This document shows, in pieces, positions 33,479 through 45,099 of a stretch of DNA of 64,000 bases. The stretch spans positions 310,001-374,000 of the forward strand of contig JAHREC010000009.1 in assembly GCA_020081605.1 (NCBI GenBank), read 5' to 3'. This DNA comes from Albifimbria verrucaria (lineage: Eukaryota; Ascomycota; Sordariomycetes; Hypocreales; Stachybotryaceae). The position numbers and the translations under genes are program-made. The notes below the pieces were generated by a model that saw nothing but the letters and a program-made list of their open reading frames with translations, was not told the DNA's origin and made no database searches. Numbering within the stretch: the stretch's first letter is position 1; each line of letters begins with the position of its first letter.

Positions 33479-35148
33479 ATGGCTTCCTCTTCGCTTAAAC
33501 CCGTGGAATTGGCTTCCACTGTGGACAAGTACCCGACTGCGCACTCTGTCGACACTGTTACCGTTACTCCGTGGTTCATAGACAATCAGTTTTACGAGTC
33601 TGCCACAACTGAGTTCATCGATTTGTTTGACCCCGCAACAAATGAGCTAGTCACGCGGGTCCCTCAAAACACGGATGATGAGCTTCGGGCAGCAGTCGAC
33701 TCGGCTGAGAAGGCTTTCCCAGCTTGGCGGGCCACATCCGTCTTGACGCGTCAACAAATCATGTTTCGTTTTGTGGCTCTGATTCGTGAACATTGGGACC
33801 GTCTTGCTGCCGTCATCACGCAAGAGCAGGGAAAGACATTGGCTGACGCTAAGGGCGATGTGCTTCGCGGATTGCAAGTGGCAGAAGCAGCTTGTGCCGC
33901 CCCGGAGCTTTTGAAAGGAGAGGTGCTGTCGCTGGGTAGTGACATTGAAACAAGATCTTATCTGGAACCACTGGGCGTTGTCGCATCCATTTGTCCATTC
34001 AGTAAGTTTCAATCTCAAGCAGCTTGTGTTTTGCGACGACTGTAAGTAGGCTGGAGAGGGAGACTAACCCTGGATATCTTTGCAGACTTTCCGGCAATGA
34101 TTCCTCTATGGTCTCTGCCCATCGCGACTGTTACTGGCAACACCATGGTATTGAAGCCATCGGAGCGAGATCCCGGTGCAGCGATGATTCTAGTAGAGCT
34201 ATGCCGCAAGGCCGGGTTCCCTGATGGCGTCGTTAATGTGATTCATGGTACGCACAGGGCTGTCAATTTTATTCTTGACGAACCAAGAATCAAAGCAATT
34301 AGTTTCGTGGGAAGCAATAAAGCTGGCGAATACGTTTATTCGCGCGGGTCTGCCAACGGCAAGCGTGTGCAAGCGAACCTCGGAGCCAAGAACCACGCGG
34401 TTGTTCTCCCAGATTGCGATATTGATCAAGCCGTCAAGGCCATTGCGGGTGCTGCTTTTGGTGCCGCAGGACAGCGTTGCATGGCTTTGAGCACTTTGTT
34501 GCTGTTGGGAAAGTCCGAGGAGCTGATAAAAAACTCATTGAGTCTGCTGTAGATCTGCAGATCAACGGCGGCTTTGAACCCGGGGCGGATCTAGGACCTG
34601 TTATTTCTCCTGAAAGCAAGTCTCGTATTGAGACGCTCATCGAGTCGGCAAAAGCAGATGGTGCCAACATTGTCTTGGATGGAAGAAATGCAAAGCCAAA
34701 GGATGCCAAATTCGCCAAGGGTAACTGGATTGGTCCTACTATCATCACTGGCGTGAAACCACATATGAAATGCTACACAGAGGAGATTTTCGGACCTGTA
34801 TTGGTATGCCCAGAGGTAAATACCTTTGAGGAAGCAATCCAATTCATCAACAACAACGAATACGGCAACGGTGCAGCAATTTTCACCAGCTCGGGCTCTG
34901 CCGCAGACCACTTCCGACGTAACATACAGTCTGGGCAACTCGGTATCAACGTGCCAATCCCTGTACCACTGCCCATGTTTTCTTTCACTGGCAACAAGAA
35001 GAGCGTGGCCGGTGGCGGTGCCAGCACTTTCTATGGCCGGTCAGGTGTTAGATTCTTCACGCAACAGCAGACAGTCACGGCCAGGTGGCCCATCACAAAA
35101 TCCATGATGCCTGGGAAGGCTGATGTAGTGATGCCTCATCACCAATAG
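33479..35148 (+). pseudogene. Malonate/methylmalonate-semialdehyde dehydrogenase-like gene, one base lost in an A run
   Basis: Same family as the gene at 10580. In URC-type uracil breakdown the three-carbon product is expected to pass through malonate semialdehyde, so this enzyme would form acetyl-CoA. Exon 1 is 33479-34001, the intron 34002-34085. Landmarks are WFIDNQFYESATTEFIDLFD, EQGKTLADAKGDVLRGLQV, ICPFNFPAMIPLWSLPIA, FVGSNKAGEYVY, the catalytic Cys in [25 protein letters not shown] and [13 protein letters not shown]. Frames change at the A6 run 34528-34533 (GATAAAAAACTC). One more A restores the spacing of 38 residues between the catalytic Cys and ADLGP found in the family. There is no obvious mitochondrial presequence (MASSSLKPVELASTVDKY is weak). 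As written, the product stops 24 residues after the catalytic Cys. Confidence 0.85.
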
Positions 35149-35490
35149 TGGAGAAACTTTGGATAGAAAATCGTCAGCTAGATACTGAGTTGAGTTAAAA
35201 TAGTACCGCTGCAGAAAGAAGGGAAAAATAAATGTTGAAGCTCTTCGGCGAACCCTAACTTGATCATTTCCCTTCTTTGGCAATAAGAGATAGCGACTGA
35301 CTTATCATCTACTATGTTCTAAGAGACTCTTTTTATCAAACTTTGATCTAAAATCTATTTGCTTCGACATGATTTTTCGATCATTTGTACTAACGGCTAC
35401 CTTTCTTTTCTTCACCGTAATTTCTAGTATCGAGAATACCTCATAGCTACGAGCCTGCAGCCCAAATCATGACCCTTAGACCCGGACCTT
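35149..35490. other. Intergenic between convergent dehydrogenase and UPRT genes
   Basis: AT-rich shared 3' flank with no other signal. Confidence 0.6.
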
Positions 35491-36154
35491 TCATAATGTT
35501 CCAAATAAACGATCACCTATATCTCCAATACCAGGTTTAATATGTCCTTGAGAATCGACTTCGGGGTCAATTGCTCCAGTGATGAACCGCGTATTTTGAG
35601 GCCATACAGCAGCAGCAGCCTCTAGTCCAGGTTTACTTGACAAGATGGTGACAACGGAAATGCGGTCCACTCCCCAATCCCTGGAAATTGATAAGCATGG
35701 GTTACACAATGAAAAACATAAGCACATCAAAGAAGCATGATATTGACTCACTTCAGTATATTGATTGCAGCTGTTACGGTTCCTCCAGTCGCCAACACAG
35801 GGTCCAATACGTATGCATGCTTGATCCTCGGGTCTTTTGGAGGAGTTTATTGTAATACTCGACTGGTTGGAGTGAGAGCTTGTCTCGGAATAAACCCAGA
35901 TGGTAAATTACAGCATCTGTATCCGATGGCATCTCAGCTACAAATGGCTCTTGCATCTGCATTCCAGACCGTAAAATGACAGCAACGGCTATTCTCTCAT
36001 TTGTGGCACTCTGTTCCACAGCATCTCGAGCGATAATGCTTGTTAACTCGCTAATCAGGCGTCGAACCTCGCAGGGCCTCAATGAAAAATCTCGCAGAGC
36101 TTCGAGCTTGCTGTGGAATTCCTTGTTTGGGCAGGTTATGATGTTAGAAGACAT
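35491..36154 (-). pseudogene. Second uracil phosphoribosyltransferase (bacterial Upp-like), one base lost
   Basis: Exon 1 is 36154-35752, the intron 35681-35751, exon 2 35680-35491. The sequence differs clearly from the FUR1-type copy at 31703. It starts MSSNIITCPNKEFHSKLEAL, has AVAVILRSGMQMQEPFV, the PRPP motif VLDPVLATGGTVTAAINIL, and ends IKPGIGDIGDRLFGTL, as in prokaryote-like UPRTs. A single base is missing near 35839-35846 (AACTCCTCCAAAAG on the coding strand), just before KDPRIKHAYVLDPV. With it, the gene has exactly 198 codons. It is divergent from URC4 with 448 bp between the start codons. Having both UPRT types in one cluster suggests separate roles, or a back-up in salvage versus catabolism. 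Confidence 0.82.
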
Positions 36155-36602
36155 TTTGGAAAGAATATGTGAAAGTGATGGAGAGGAAGCATGGGTCGAT
36201 GTACGAGCAGAATGAAGTATGTATAAAATAGTCGTGGCAGTAACTGTCTCTTATGTGGAGTTCATTATGGCCAACAATTGAAAGCTCAATTCAGTTAGAT
36301 CAAGCAAACATGTGCTGGGGTGTGCACAGTGGCATGATAGAGTATTAATGGCCCACGATATGTTGTTGGTGTAGATAAGAGTTGGACAAGGGTTCTCTAA
36401 TCCAATAAACACACCCCTGTTCATCGTCTTTGGCACGCCCCGGGCGTGTCACCTCCCTTTATCATCGGGTGCCGTTTCAGGCACAAACAATACTTCAATC
36501 CTTCCTATTGTCATAATCAGAGGACTGTACAGCTACAGAATTGCATCAATCCATCCGTGCAACCTCCGCAACTGCATCCCCATCATTCCATTCCCATACA
36601 AC
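36155..36602. promoter_or_regulatory. Divergent promoter of UPRT and URC4
   Basis: Contains AGATAAG (36373-36379) and, on the other strand, TGATAAA (about 36458-36464), both matching HGATAR for GATA-type nitrogen regulators. It also contains the perfect palindrome listed separately. Confidence 0.55.
36434..36448. promoter_or_regulatory. Perfect 15-bp palindrome CACGCCC-C-GGGCGTG
   Basis: Seven-base arms around one base, in the middle of the divergent UPRT/URC4 control region. It is a candidate operator for a dimeric regulator. The centre also contains CCCCGG, which fits the CreA-type SYGGRG core. Confidence 0.55.
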
Positions 36603-38061
36603 ATGACGTCGGACAGAGACTACCTCCTCTCGCTTCAAGCCGTTCGTGCTCAAGCTGCCAGAGTACTAGATGCAGCCAAGGCAAACCGCCTGCAACATTT
36701 TCATTTTGATAATTCACGAATGAATGATGTTAGCGATTATGTCTGCAAAACCATTGAGGTATGGCACAATATGCTCTTGCTCAAAATTTGTTGGCCTTAT
36801 TCTTAATTCCCACAGCGTGATTTCGGCCCTGACAAGTTTCATACAATCCCTCCTCACGGCCGATGGCAACACTTTGAGGTTGGAGGAATACAACGTATTG
36901 ACGCCTTGATTCATCGATGGTCCCAAGAGACAGATGGAGATGACGTGGAGATAACTCGACGTCTGATCGACCTGTTCTTCGTCTCAGTACTTCTAGACGC
37001 TGGAGCTGGAGATGTATGGCGGTTTCGAGAGCCTGCAACTAACCAAGAAATTGCTCGGAGCGAGGGGATAGCCGTGGCATCCCTTGATATGTTTGTGTCC
37101 GGTGCTTTTTCCTCCAACAAATTATTCAAGGAAACCGTCGACGGTTCGTATTGAAGCCTGTTCACGAAGCATTTTACTAACAATAAACAAAGGTAATGCT
37201 CTTCTATCGCTTTTGGAATCAGATTTCAATAGGTATTTCCAAGTCTCCACAGAGAACCCCATGGTTGGAGTTGCTGCAAGGGTTCAACTTCTCCAATCTG
37301 TTGGGCGGTCGTTGCTAGATTTGCCTGATATTTTTGGAGCAGAAGGAAGACCTGGCAACCTTGTTGGTAAGTCTGAACTATATTTCTCGCCATGATTAAG
37401 CCCTTGTCTCACATTGTTCTTCTTAGACTTCCTGAAGAGCCGTCATGATGGAGCTGTCCTGGACTTTGAACAGCTCTGGTTATGCCTGCAGAAGGTACTG
37501 ATACCATCTTGGCCGAGTAACCGGCCTGTCTTTGAAGGCCTGCCAATTGGTGATGCTTGGCCATTGAAAGTCCTGGCTGTCATTTCAGCGGAGGAGGGAG
37601 ACACCCGGGAAGCCAAAAGATTCACCCCTTTCATAAGCTGACACAATGGCTTGCATACTCGCTGTCTGTGCCCTTTCAGCGACAACTTCATTACAGCTGG
37701 AAAACCTTGATTTAGGGACTGGACTTCCTGAGTATCGAAACGGCGGTTTGTTCGTTGACTTGGGTGTTTTGACACTTAAAGATGAAGATTTGGCAACTGG
37801 GAAGCAGAGATCGAAGCAGCAGCTTCCGGAGTTTGAGTCGTCAGACGATGTAATAGTAGAATGGCGTGCTATGACTGTGGCCCTGCTAGACGAGCTACAT
37901 AGCATTGTCACGCAGAGGTTCCAGCAAAAGGGTGTCTGTTTGACTATGCCTCAAATGCTAGAGGCAGGAACCTGGAAGTCCGGTAGGAGTTGGCCGCTTC
38001 TCTTCGCCCGCTCACTAAGTCAAGCCCCATTCTTGTCATCAGTGATGGCACTTTGTATTGA
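36603..38061 (+). pseudogene. URC4: URC4 (DUF1688) uracil-catabolism gene with three single-base losses
   Basis: URC4 is an essential protein of the second eukaryotic uracil-degradation route; its reaction is not settled. Exons are 36603-36758, 36816-37143, 37193-37366 and 37427-38061. Landmarks are DYLLSLQAVRAQAARVLDAA, IPPHGRWQHFEVGG, FFVSVLLDAGAGDVWRF, SEGIAVASLDMFVSGAFSS, FEGLPIGDAWPL, then HKLTQWLAYSL, TGLPEYRNGGLFVDLGVL, VEWRAMTVALLDEL, MLEAGTWKSGR and finally SPILVISDGTLY. The last blocks lie in different frames, with breaks near 37632 (TTCATAAG), 37701-37704 (GGAAAACC) and 37986 (GTAGGAGTT), each fitting one missing base. The stop in the restored frame is 38059-38061. All three splice junctions are conserved. 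Confidence 0.85.
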
Positions 38062-38790
38062 ATTTGTTAATTACTTACACGAACTTGGTCCGCCTGTTAT
38101 ATTTGTCCTTACACAGAATTCATGTCTCAAGGGAAAATAACAAGAATACGAAGAAATCAAGAGTCTTGTGTGTTTTATCAGAATTACGACCTTTGCACTG
38201 TGCCAAATTGCTCCATTCTATCCTGTTGCCGCAATTAGTCACTTCTGTGCTTCAACATTGGGCAACGTGACCCATCATCCATAAATACACTCAATAATCT
38301 TGAGAACTTGCTTATCGCAGTCTATTACAGTATGAGGACATGACAAAAGAACTGACAATTGTTTACTGCGACTGCCTTAATTTCGGGGCCATCAACATAT
38401 TCGTGACAGCACTGGTCCTGATGCGCCGGGTGGTTCCGAAACTAATCTCAATTTCCAGCGTATGGTTAGTTTCACCACGAGGGGTGCCAAGTAAGGTGGA
38501 ATAGTGGATCAACGCAGATACGCCGTTGCACTCCCTCGTTTACACCCTCCACTTATCAACACATATCCTGGCAATTATTTTGGTCCCAGCATTGTGGGTC
38601 CTTCAATAGATAGAGAGATATACCCTTGGGTGTGTAAGTTTGTGGAAGATTACCTATAGATGATGATACGTGATTTAAGTTAGTAAAATGATTTAAAGAC
38701 GTGAAACTCGGCCAAAATCTGAATGAGCAATTGTCTTTTGTATCTTAAGTGTGAAATAAATACGCATACCAACGCTTATATCACGCAAAG
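38062..38790. other. Intergenic and promoter of URC1
   Basis: No coding signal. The next gene starts at 38791. Confidence 0.5.
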
Positions 38791-40222
38791 ATGTTGCAAA
38801 ACGAGACTGGAGACAATGCTTCGTCAGATAAAGACGCAAAGTTTGGGAAAACCCGCTCAGTTCGCTATTCAAGGCGCGTATAATAGTAAGTACTGCACTA
38901 CGGACATGAATTGAGTAACGACTGATCACGGAATCCGCAGCTTACGACGTACCCTGGGCAAAGCGTTGTCGACCCTGTAGAACTAAACTGGGGAGATGCC
39001 GACCCTATACGCCGAGGTCCAGTGCTTGTGTCCCGTGCTCATGAGACTCTCAAGAGAAGAAACGCCATTGGGGCACATGGCGGAAGTTATGCCATTTACA
39101 ACGCTTTAGCGATTGCCTCGGGTGATCTTCCGCCTAATTTTCGTCCAAATTTCGAGAACACGCAACCGACATTCCAGCCTACGCAGCAACCAGCGTGGGG
39201 TGATCCAACTAAGATTGTCTCTATGGATCCTTTTGGCCATGATGTTTCTGTGCTTTTCAATAAACATCTAGCAACAGGCATCGATGTTCGACCTTCTATT
39301 GCTATTACAAGGGCACAGATGCGTGTTGCAGAAATCGTTGAGTCTATCAAGGCTGACAATCTCAAAGTTGATGGAGAAGTGGTGCTCAATAGTCTGGGGA
39401 TGTCAAGGTGACTAAAGTAGCGGTTGAGCCTGTCTGGCATCTCCCCGGAGTGGCTACAAGATTCGGCATAGAGGAGTCCGTCCTGCGTCGGGCCCTCTTT
39501 GAATTCACAGGTGGCAGCTACCCAGAGTTGGTAACACGTCCTGACATGAAGGTTTTTCTGCCACCTATTGGTGGATTGACTGTCTACATTTTTGGTCCAC
39601 CTGAGAGAGTTTCAGATCCCAATGTCAAGTTGGCATTGCGCATTCATGACGAGTGCAACGGCTCGGACGTATTCCAGTCTGATATCTGCACATGCAGGCC
39701 ATATCTAGCCTTTGGTATCGAGGAAGCTATCAAGGAAGCCCAAAATGGTGGCTCCGGTGTGGTGGTGTACTTCAGAAAGGAGGGACGTGCTCTTGGTGAA
39801 GTTGTCAAGTATCTTGTGTATAACTCCGCAAGCGGGGAGGGGATACGGCCGATAAATACTTTACGAGGACTGAGAACATTGCTGGTGTACGAGACGTAAG
39901 TGGGGTTTCCAAAGGCCTAAATACGACTGTACTAATGATCCTCTAGATGCGGTTTCAAGCTTTAATGCCAGATATTCTGCATTGGCTAGGCATTAAGAAG
40001 ATTGACAGGATGCTCTCCATGTCCAATATGAAGCATGACGCCATTGTACAACAGGGCATCCCGATCTACGAACGTGTTCCGATCCCAGATCGTAAGTCTC
40101 AAGTTGAAACAGTCTAGGCCTGTGTCCATCTGCTAACAAGAACAGATTTGATTCCCAATGATTCACGAGTAGAGATTGATGCTAAAATTAATGCTGGATA
40201 TTTTACTACAGGGAAACGGTAA
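38791..40222 (+). pseudogene. URC1: URC1 GTP-cyclohydrolase-II-like uracil-catabolism gene with two single-base losses
   Basis: URC1 resembles RibA-type GTP cyclohydrolase II and in uracil breakdown acts on a uridine nucleotide or its derivative, not on GTP. Exons are 38791-38877, 38941-39895, 39947-40091 and 40146-40222. Landmarks are TTYPGQSVVDPVELNWGDAD, RRNAIGAHGGSYAIYNALAI, KIVSMDPFGHDV, EPVWHLPGVATRFG, the metal-binding block RIHDECNGSDVFQSDICTC with its three Cys/His-type ligands, FRKEGRALGEVVKYLVYN, MRFQALMPDILHWLGI and a tail with DLIPNDSRVEIDAKINAGYF. Breaks are near the G4 run 39396-39399 (CTGGGGATG) and near 39821-39826 (AACTCCGC), each one base short. With two bases added, all exon phases agree. 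Intergenic spacing and orientation match a co-regulated set with URC4. Confidence 0.85.
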
Positions 40223-42251
40223 CAACAGAACAATTGAAAGAAGTCAAAGGGCGTGGGTGGCAATCTTGGGAAGATATTTCCCATTAGAAAACTAATACTG
40301 CTGCGAAACTCATGCCTTGCGAGACACCTGTTTCAGGTAGTCAGCTACTCAGAGACTTCATTGTCAACTGATGCAAGATCAAGCGCTCCTTTCCCGCAGC
40401 CAATACTGCTGTCTGCACCCAGAGATAACTAAACAGTTTATAGCACCAGATTAACTGATGCTCATTGAGAATGTAGCAATCTGGGGAATCATATCTCGTA
40501 CATATTGCATGCAGATCACGTTTGCTATCGTCATGCAGTATATGAAAGCGATGGCAAATTTGAGGGCTTTCTTATTTCAAATTTCGCAATAAAATTAACC
40601 TACATATCCCTTGTTCGTGTCCAAAAGCTAAAATTTTAATACCGTAAACCTTTGGACCGTTCGAAAAGTAGGTGAGTTAAAGTAGTATATGCGCCATACA
40701 TGGCTGCAAGGACAAGGCGAAGAAGAGAACAGGGGCAAGAAAATAAACCGACTAATATTCCAATCTGATAATAAAATCTAGATACAGTGAATAACCAATT
40801 TACCTTGAGAGCAGGAAAAATGTTTGTAAGCCTTTATGCGTAGGCGCGTGTCCAGAAGCATCCCCAGGGTCGCTTTGCATCAGGATTTCAGATGGAGGCA
40901 ACTGTTTCATGGTCCAGTTAGCAGATTCGATACTCTCGGATATTAGGAAAACACTTGAATTCCGCTGTAAATGCTGATGGAACGAAATAACTTGTGAAAC
41001 AAGTAGCTATTATGACACTTGTAAGTAATAGTACAATCCTCCATATCATGAACTGTAGTGTGAATCGATAGTCACACTTTCAATGTTGAAGGTCAGAAAA
41101 CCGTAGGCCTTAATCATGAGATTGGTATCACGGCTCGCCATATTTCGAGACATAATTCAGCTTTGGGTTATGTAATCAGTATAAACTTGAAGTACAATTG
41201 GTTTTATGCCAAGGTGTCATAAAGTTGAATCACCCTACTTGCAGGAGGATGGGAAACCTTTATCATTTATGAACCATACGAAGATGAGCAGCTGATCTTA
41301 TAGGAAGCAGGAATATCGTAAGGAATGCCAAAGAAACCATCTACGATAAGATTGGCCAAATAGAGGCGGAGAAATGGATAGATCACCCATAAAGATGCTT
41401 ATACAGGGCGTTTAAAAAATGAGAAAGCTTTGGTGCTCGCCGACTCCAAGATACGGCACTGAGTATCGAGTGGATCCTTAGAGTCAGGAGAGTCGTTGTG
41501 TGATCGGCGTTAGTTCCCTTGAACAGACCTCAGGAGCTAATGACCTCGGGCGTATGCGAATATTTTGCAGTACGCCCGTCTCCGCATCCAGCCATCTTGA
41601 GTTAGCTTCTAGTTCCCCGCGTCGTCTTGGGGGTGGATTGAGAACTTGACGTGTTAGTGTCTTAGCTGAGGTATGCCACGACATCGAGATGAGGGTAGGG
41701 CAACTACCAGGGGCTTCAACCAACCAACCCCATACACTCCATTAGATCTGGAATCTAGGGAGGCAATATTCGTGTCATTGCGCTTATGTCATGTATCATA
41801 AGCAGCCAGTGACGATGCGACACGAGATAGGAGAACTAGGAGCAATGTCTTGTTTGACGACGGGTCAGTAAATACCAGTGGACAATCGAGAGAACTTGGG
41901 CCAACTTCAATCATGTGGCTCATTCACACGTCAGGAACGCCATGCGGCGGTGCCCTGTCTTGTAAAAGATACCTACAGCGGTACGCCATGCCCTCTCTCC
42001 CTGTTACAAGTGGCACAGAGAATCTAGACGTGTCACAGAATGAATTGAGTCAATGACATCGATGGAGATAAGGCCGCCCTGGACTGTTTCAGCCGCGACT
42101 GGGAATGCCACCAACCTCCGTCTCTGATCCTGCCAAGATTAGTACAAGAAGGTGTTTTTCCTGTCTCTTCCGAAGTTCATTTTCATAATGCCTGATGTTT
42201 ATCTACTTACCTTGGTAAAAGTTTGATATTGCTCATATTTTGATTTATATC
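40223..42251. other. Intergenic region, no gene recognised
   Basis: Two kb of AT-rich DNA with only short, domain-less open frames. Confidence 0.5.
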
Positions 42252-44290
42252 ATGGCTAAAATCGAGGATCGCAGAGACGAAGTCAGTGATTCAGAAACCC
42301 AGTGTGAAGCTATTGACCACCCTGAGAACTTCATTACTTCGACGGTACTGAAATCAGATATCGATTCATTGGGGATATGGGAAACTGTAAAGAAATTCAA
42401 ATACGTTAGTAATGCCCTGAATGGTTGATCTTAGAAAGCTGGAGCTAATTCGTATCGCACATAGGCCATTCTAGTTTGCAATATCTTATGCATCACAGCG
42501 CTCGCAGATGGCTACCAATATAATCTCAGTGGTAAGTGTTTTGCACCAGTCCCAGTATATGTATTAATTCTAGATCAGGTAGCATTATTGCGAATAAGGG
42601 TTTCATCAATCATGTTGGATCACCCGACAAGAATGGAGTGAAGGCAATCAAGTCTAATCATATAGTGATTTGGGGAGCGTTGCAATCTCTCGGAGAGATG
42701 TTTGGTATGATATCACTGACTCCAATCTCGGACCATTATGGGCGAAAGACTACCATGATGGTAATTTGGGTTATCCTCGTTGGTGTGAGTCCACAGGTGT
42801 TGCTTTCCCTTCGAACCACCGCTGATGTGTTTTAGGCCTTGATTCTAGAGACCGTCTTCCGGAACTGGAAAGACTGGGCGGGCGCGAAGGTATTTGCTGC
42901 GATCGGTATTGGTGGCATCCAAGCAGCTCTTCCAGTCTATGTCACTGAACTGTCTCCTGTCAATATCAGGGAGGAATGATTTTCATTTACGCTTTTGGTA
43001 TACTGTCGGCAAGGTCTTTGCAAACATGGTACTCATGGTGGTTCAGAAGTAAGCCCCGACAACTACAAGATCCCAATCTTGACTCAATGGGGCTTACTTG
43101 GAATTATGCTGCCAGTATGCTTATGGATCCCAGAGTCTCCAGGTAAGTTCTTGAAACACCCTTCTGTGCCAAACTTAGGATGGAAATTAAGAACTTGAAA
43201 GCGTTCTTTGCCGAGCATGATAGGGACGAAGAAGGCAAACAAGTTCTTCTCCGCGTAAATGGCATGATCAAAGGGTATGACGTTGAAAAAGAATACGAGA
43301 TTCTTAAGCATACGATTGTACACGAAAAGAAAGTATCAGAGAAGCCGGCCCAGCAGCAACAAAGCAAGATAAAGCAGATCCTAAAGCCGTATGCCGAGTG
43401 CTTCAATCGTACAAATATACGCCGAACAGTTGGTGCATCGCTCCCCGCATGTGCGCAGCAACTTTCAGGGCTGGCCTTCCTCAACACATACGCAAGTGTA
43501 TTCTTCAAGCAGTGCGGCTTTGAGAATGCATTTCTTGTGGTAACAGTCATGTGTAAGTACAGTCTGTTTGCCAACGGTCAGAGTACTAATTTCTGCATTT
43601 CTTCCAGGTGTCATTCAATTTGTCGCAGTGGTAATTCTCATTTTTGTAACTGACAAATTCGGCCGCCGCAATATGGTCTGCATCTCTCTGGTTGTATGCA
43701 CAGCTGCACTTCTATTCATTGGGGTCCTCGCCTTTGTTGATAAATCACAAGCCATCAAAAATCTCCTTATGGTGATTGCCTGTGTCTGGTCCTTTGCCAG
43801 TGCCGTTAGTATGTCCAAGCCGTAACTACCCCTTTCTTAGTACACTGAACTTACAGTATCACTAGTTGGAACAGTGGGATACGCATTTGTTGGCGAAGTA
43901 GCGTCGCAGAAGCTCCGTGCTGTAACCGCGGGTGTTGCTAGTAGCCTGTCGCTTATTTTTGGTTTGATATTTTATACGACAACGCCAATACTATGTGAGC
44001 TACCTTCACTTCCAATCTTTGCACCATGGAGACTAATAACCTGTCTTTGTAGTGGACGTCGATGGAGCGAATTGGGGCTATAAGACTGCGTGGCTCTATT
44101 TTGGAGTTTCAACAATCGCTTGTGTATTGCTCTTCCTCTTTCTCCTGAGTGCTCACAGCGAAATGCTGCTGAGATGGATGAGATGTTCGAGAAAGGCATT
44201 ATGGCTTGGAACATGCATAAATACACGACTGACGTCCAAAAGCAACAAATGCAGCGAGCAGCGCAATGCGGCTCGCCACAGCGCTCATGA
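42252..44290 (+). pseudogene. Second MFS sugar porter gene with four or more single-base losses
   Basis: Same family as the gene at 20914 (LGIWETVKKFKYAILVCNIL versus LTLWETAKTFKKAVLICTAC). The first exons are 42252-42404, 42475-42531, 42579-42784 and from 42836. Landmarks are ALADGYQYNLSGSIIANKGF, ISDHYGRKTTMMV, IGIGGIQAALPVYVTELSPV, WIPESP, VGASLPACAQQLSGLAFLNT, FVTDKFGRRNMV and FVGEVASQKLRAVTAG. Breaks are near 42969 (CAGGGAGGAATG), 42993-42996 (GCTTTTGGTAT), 43046 (CAGAAGTAAG) and 44143 (TTTCTCCTGAG). Each is cured by one base. The region 43145-43190 after PESP is also poorly conserved. It looks like a decayed alpha-glucoside or hexose-type porter. Its relation to the uracil genes upstream or the pectin genes downstream is unclear. 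Confidence 0.8.
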
Positions 44291-45099
44291 CCGCTTTCCG
44301 TCATGCGAAGTCCCTGGTCCAATTACCAAGAGCTCACGATTACCGTACAATGTGGCTCAAGACCCATTACTTCGAAACAAGACTTGCCACGATTAATCTT
44401 ATCTTCTCGCGTAAAGATTAAACATAGGCTGTAATTATTGAATAGTTCTAGCGCTGTCTGGCGAGTCACCAGATAGAGCATGGCATCCTTAGGAACACCG
44501 CGTACAATGGAACTGCGACGAATTTGTTAATCCTTCGACTCGCAGATATAGATCAGTCTCATCATCCCCTCTTAGAGACCACTTGTTCCTAGATTAGACA
44601 ATATCTGTGAAATTACTTCATTTTTTCTGTCAAATTCTTGCATCATATGGCACACCGTAATCACACGATCAGTTATACTTTGTCATGTCATGTTCTCATC
44701 GCGTAGCTTCACTGCTGTTGAGTAAGCAAATCGTCCAACAGACCTTCACCAAAGTCACGAATTTGCGGGAGTGCACGATACTATAATTTTCGATCCAAGC
44801 CGAGATGGACGTCGTTTATTTTTGAAGTGGGGACGCATTAAGGATCGTAGATGTATCGTGAATCTATTTGAGTCCAGAGCAGACCGAGAAGAATATACGC
44901 GATTAGGATCACCCTATGCTCAACCTCTAGACTATCGAGAGCATACAAGACCAAATCCTGTGTATATATATCACGATGTACTAACCAACTAACAAAAGAA
45001 GAAAGAAAAAGAAAAAAGTTATCTGCCACAATTTTGCTTACATTCGATTCTTTATATTTATGTACGTACAGGAAACAATAACATACTGCTCTATTATGA
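44291..45099. other. Intergenic region, no gene recognised
   Basis: Small open frames only. Convergent 3' ends of the porter and pectin lyase genes. Confidence 0.5.

Noticed and set aside
34475..34590. A 40-nt internal deletion in the dehydrogenase at 33.5 kb
   Set aside because: Counting residues between the catalytic Cys and ADLGP gives 113 nt versus 114 expected, so only one base is missing, at the A6 run.
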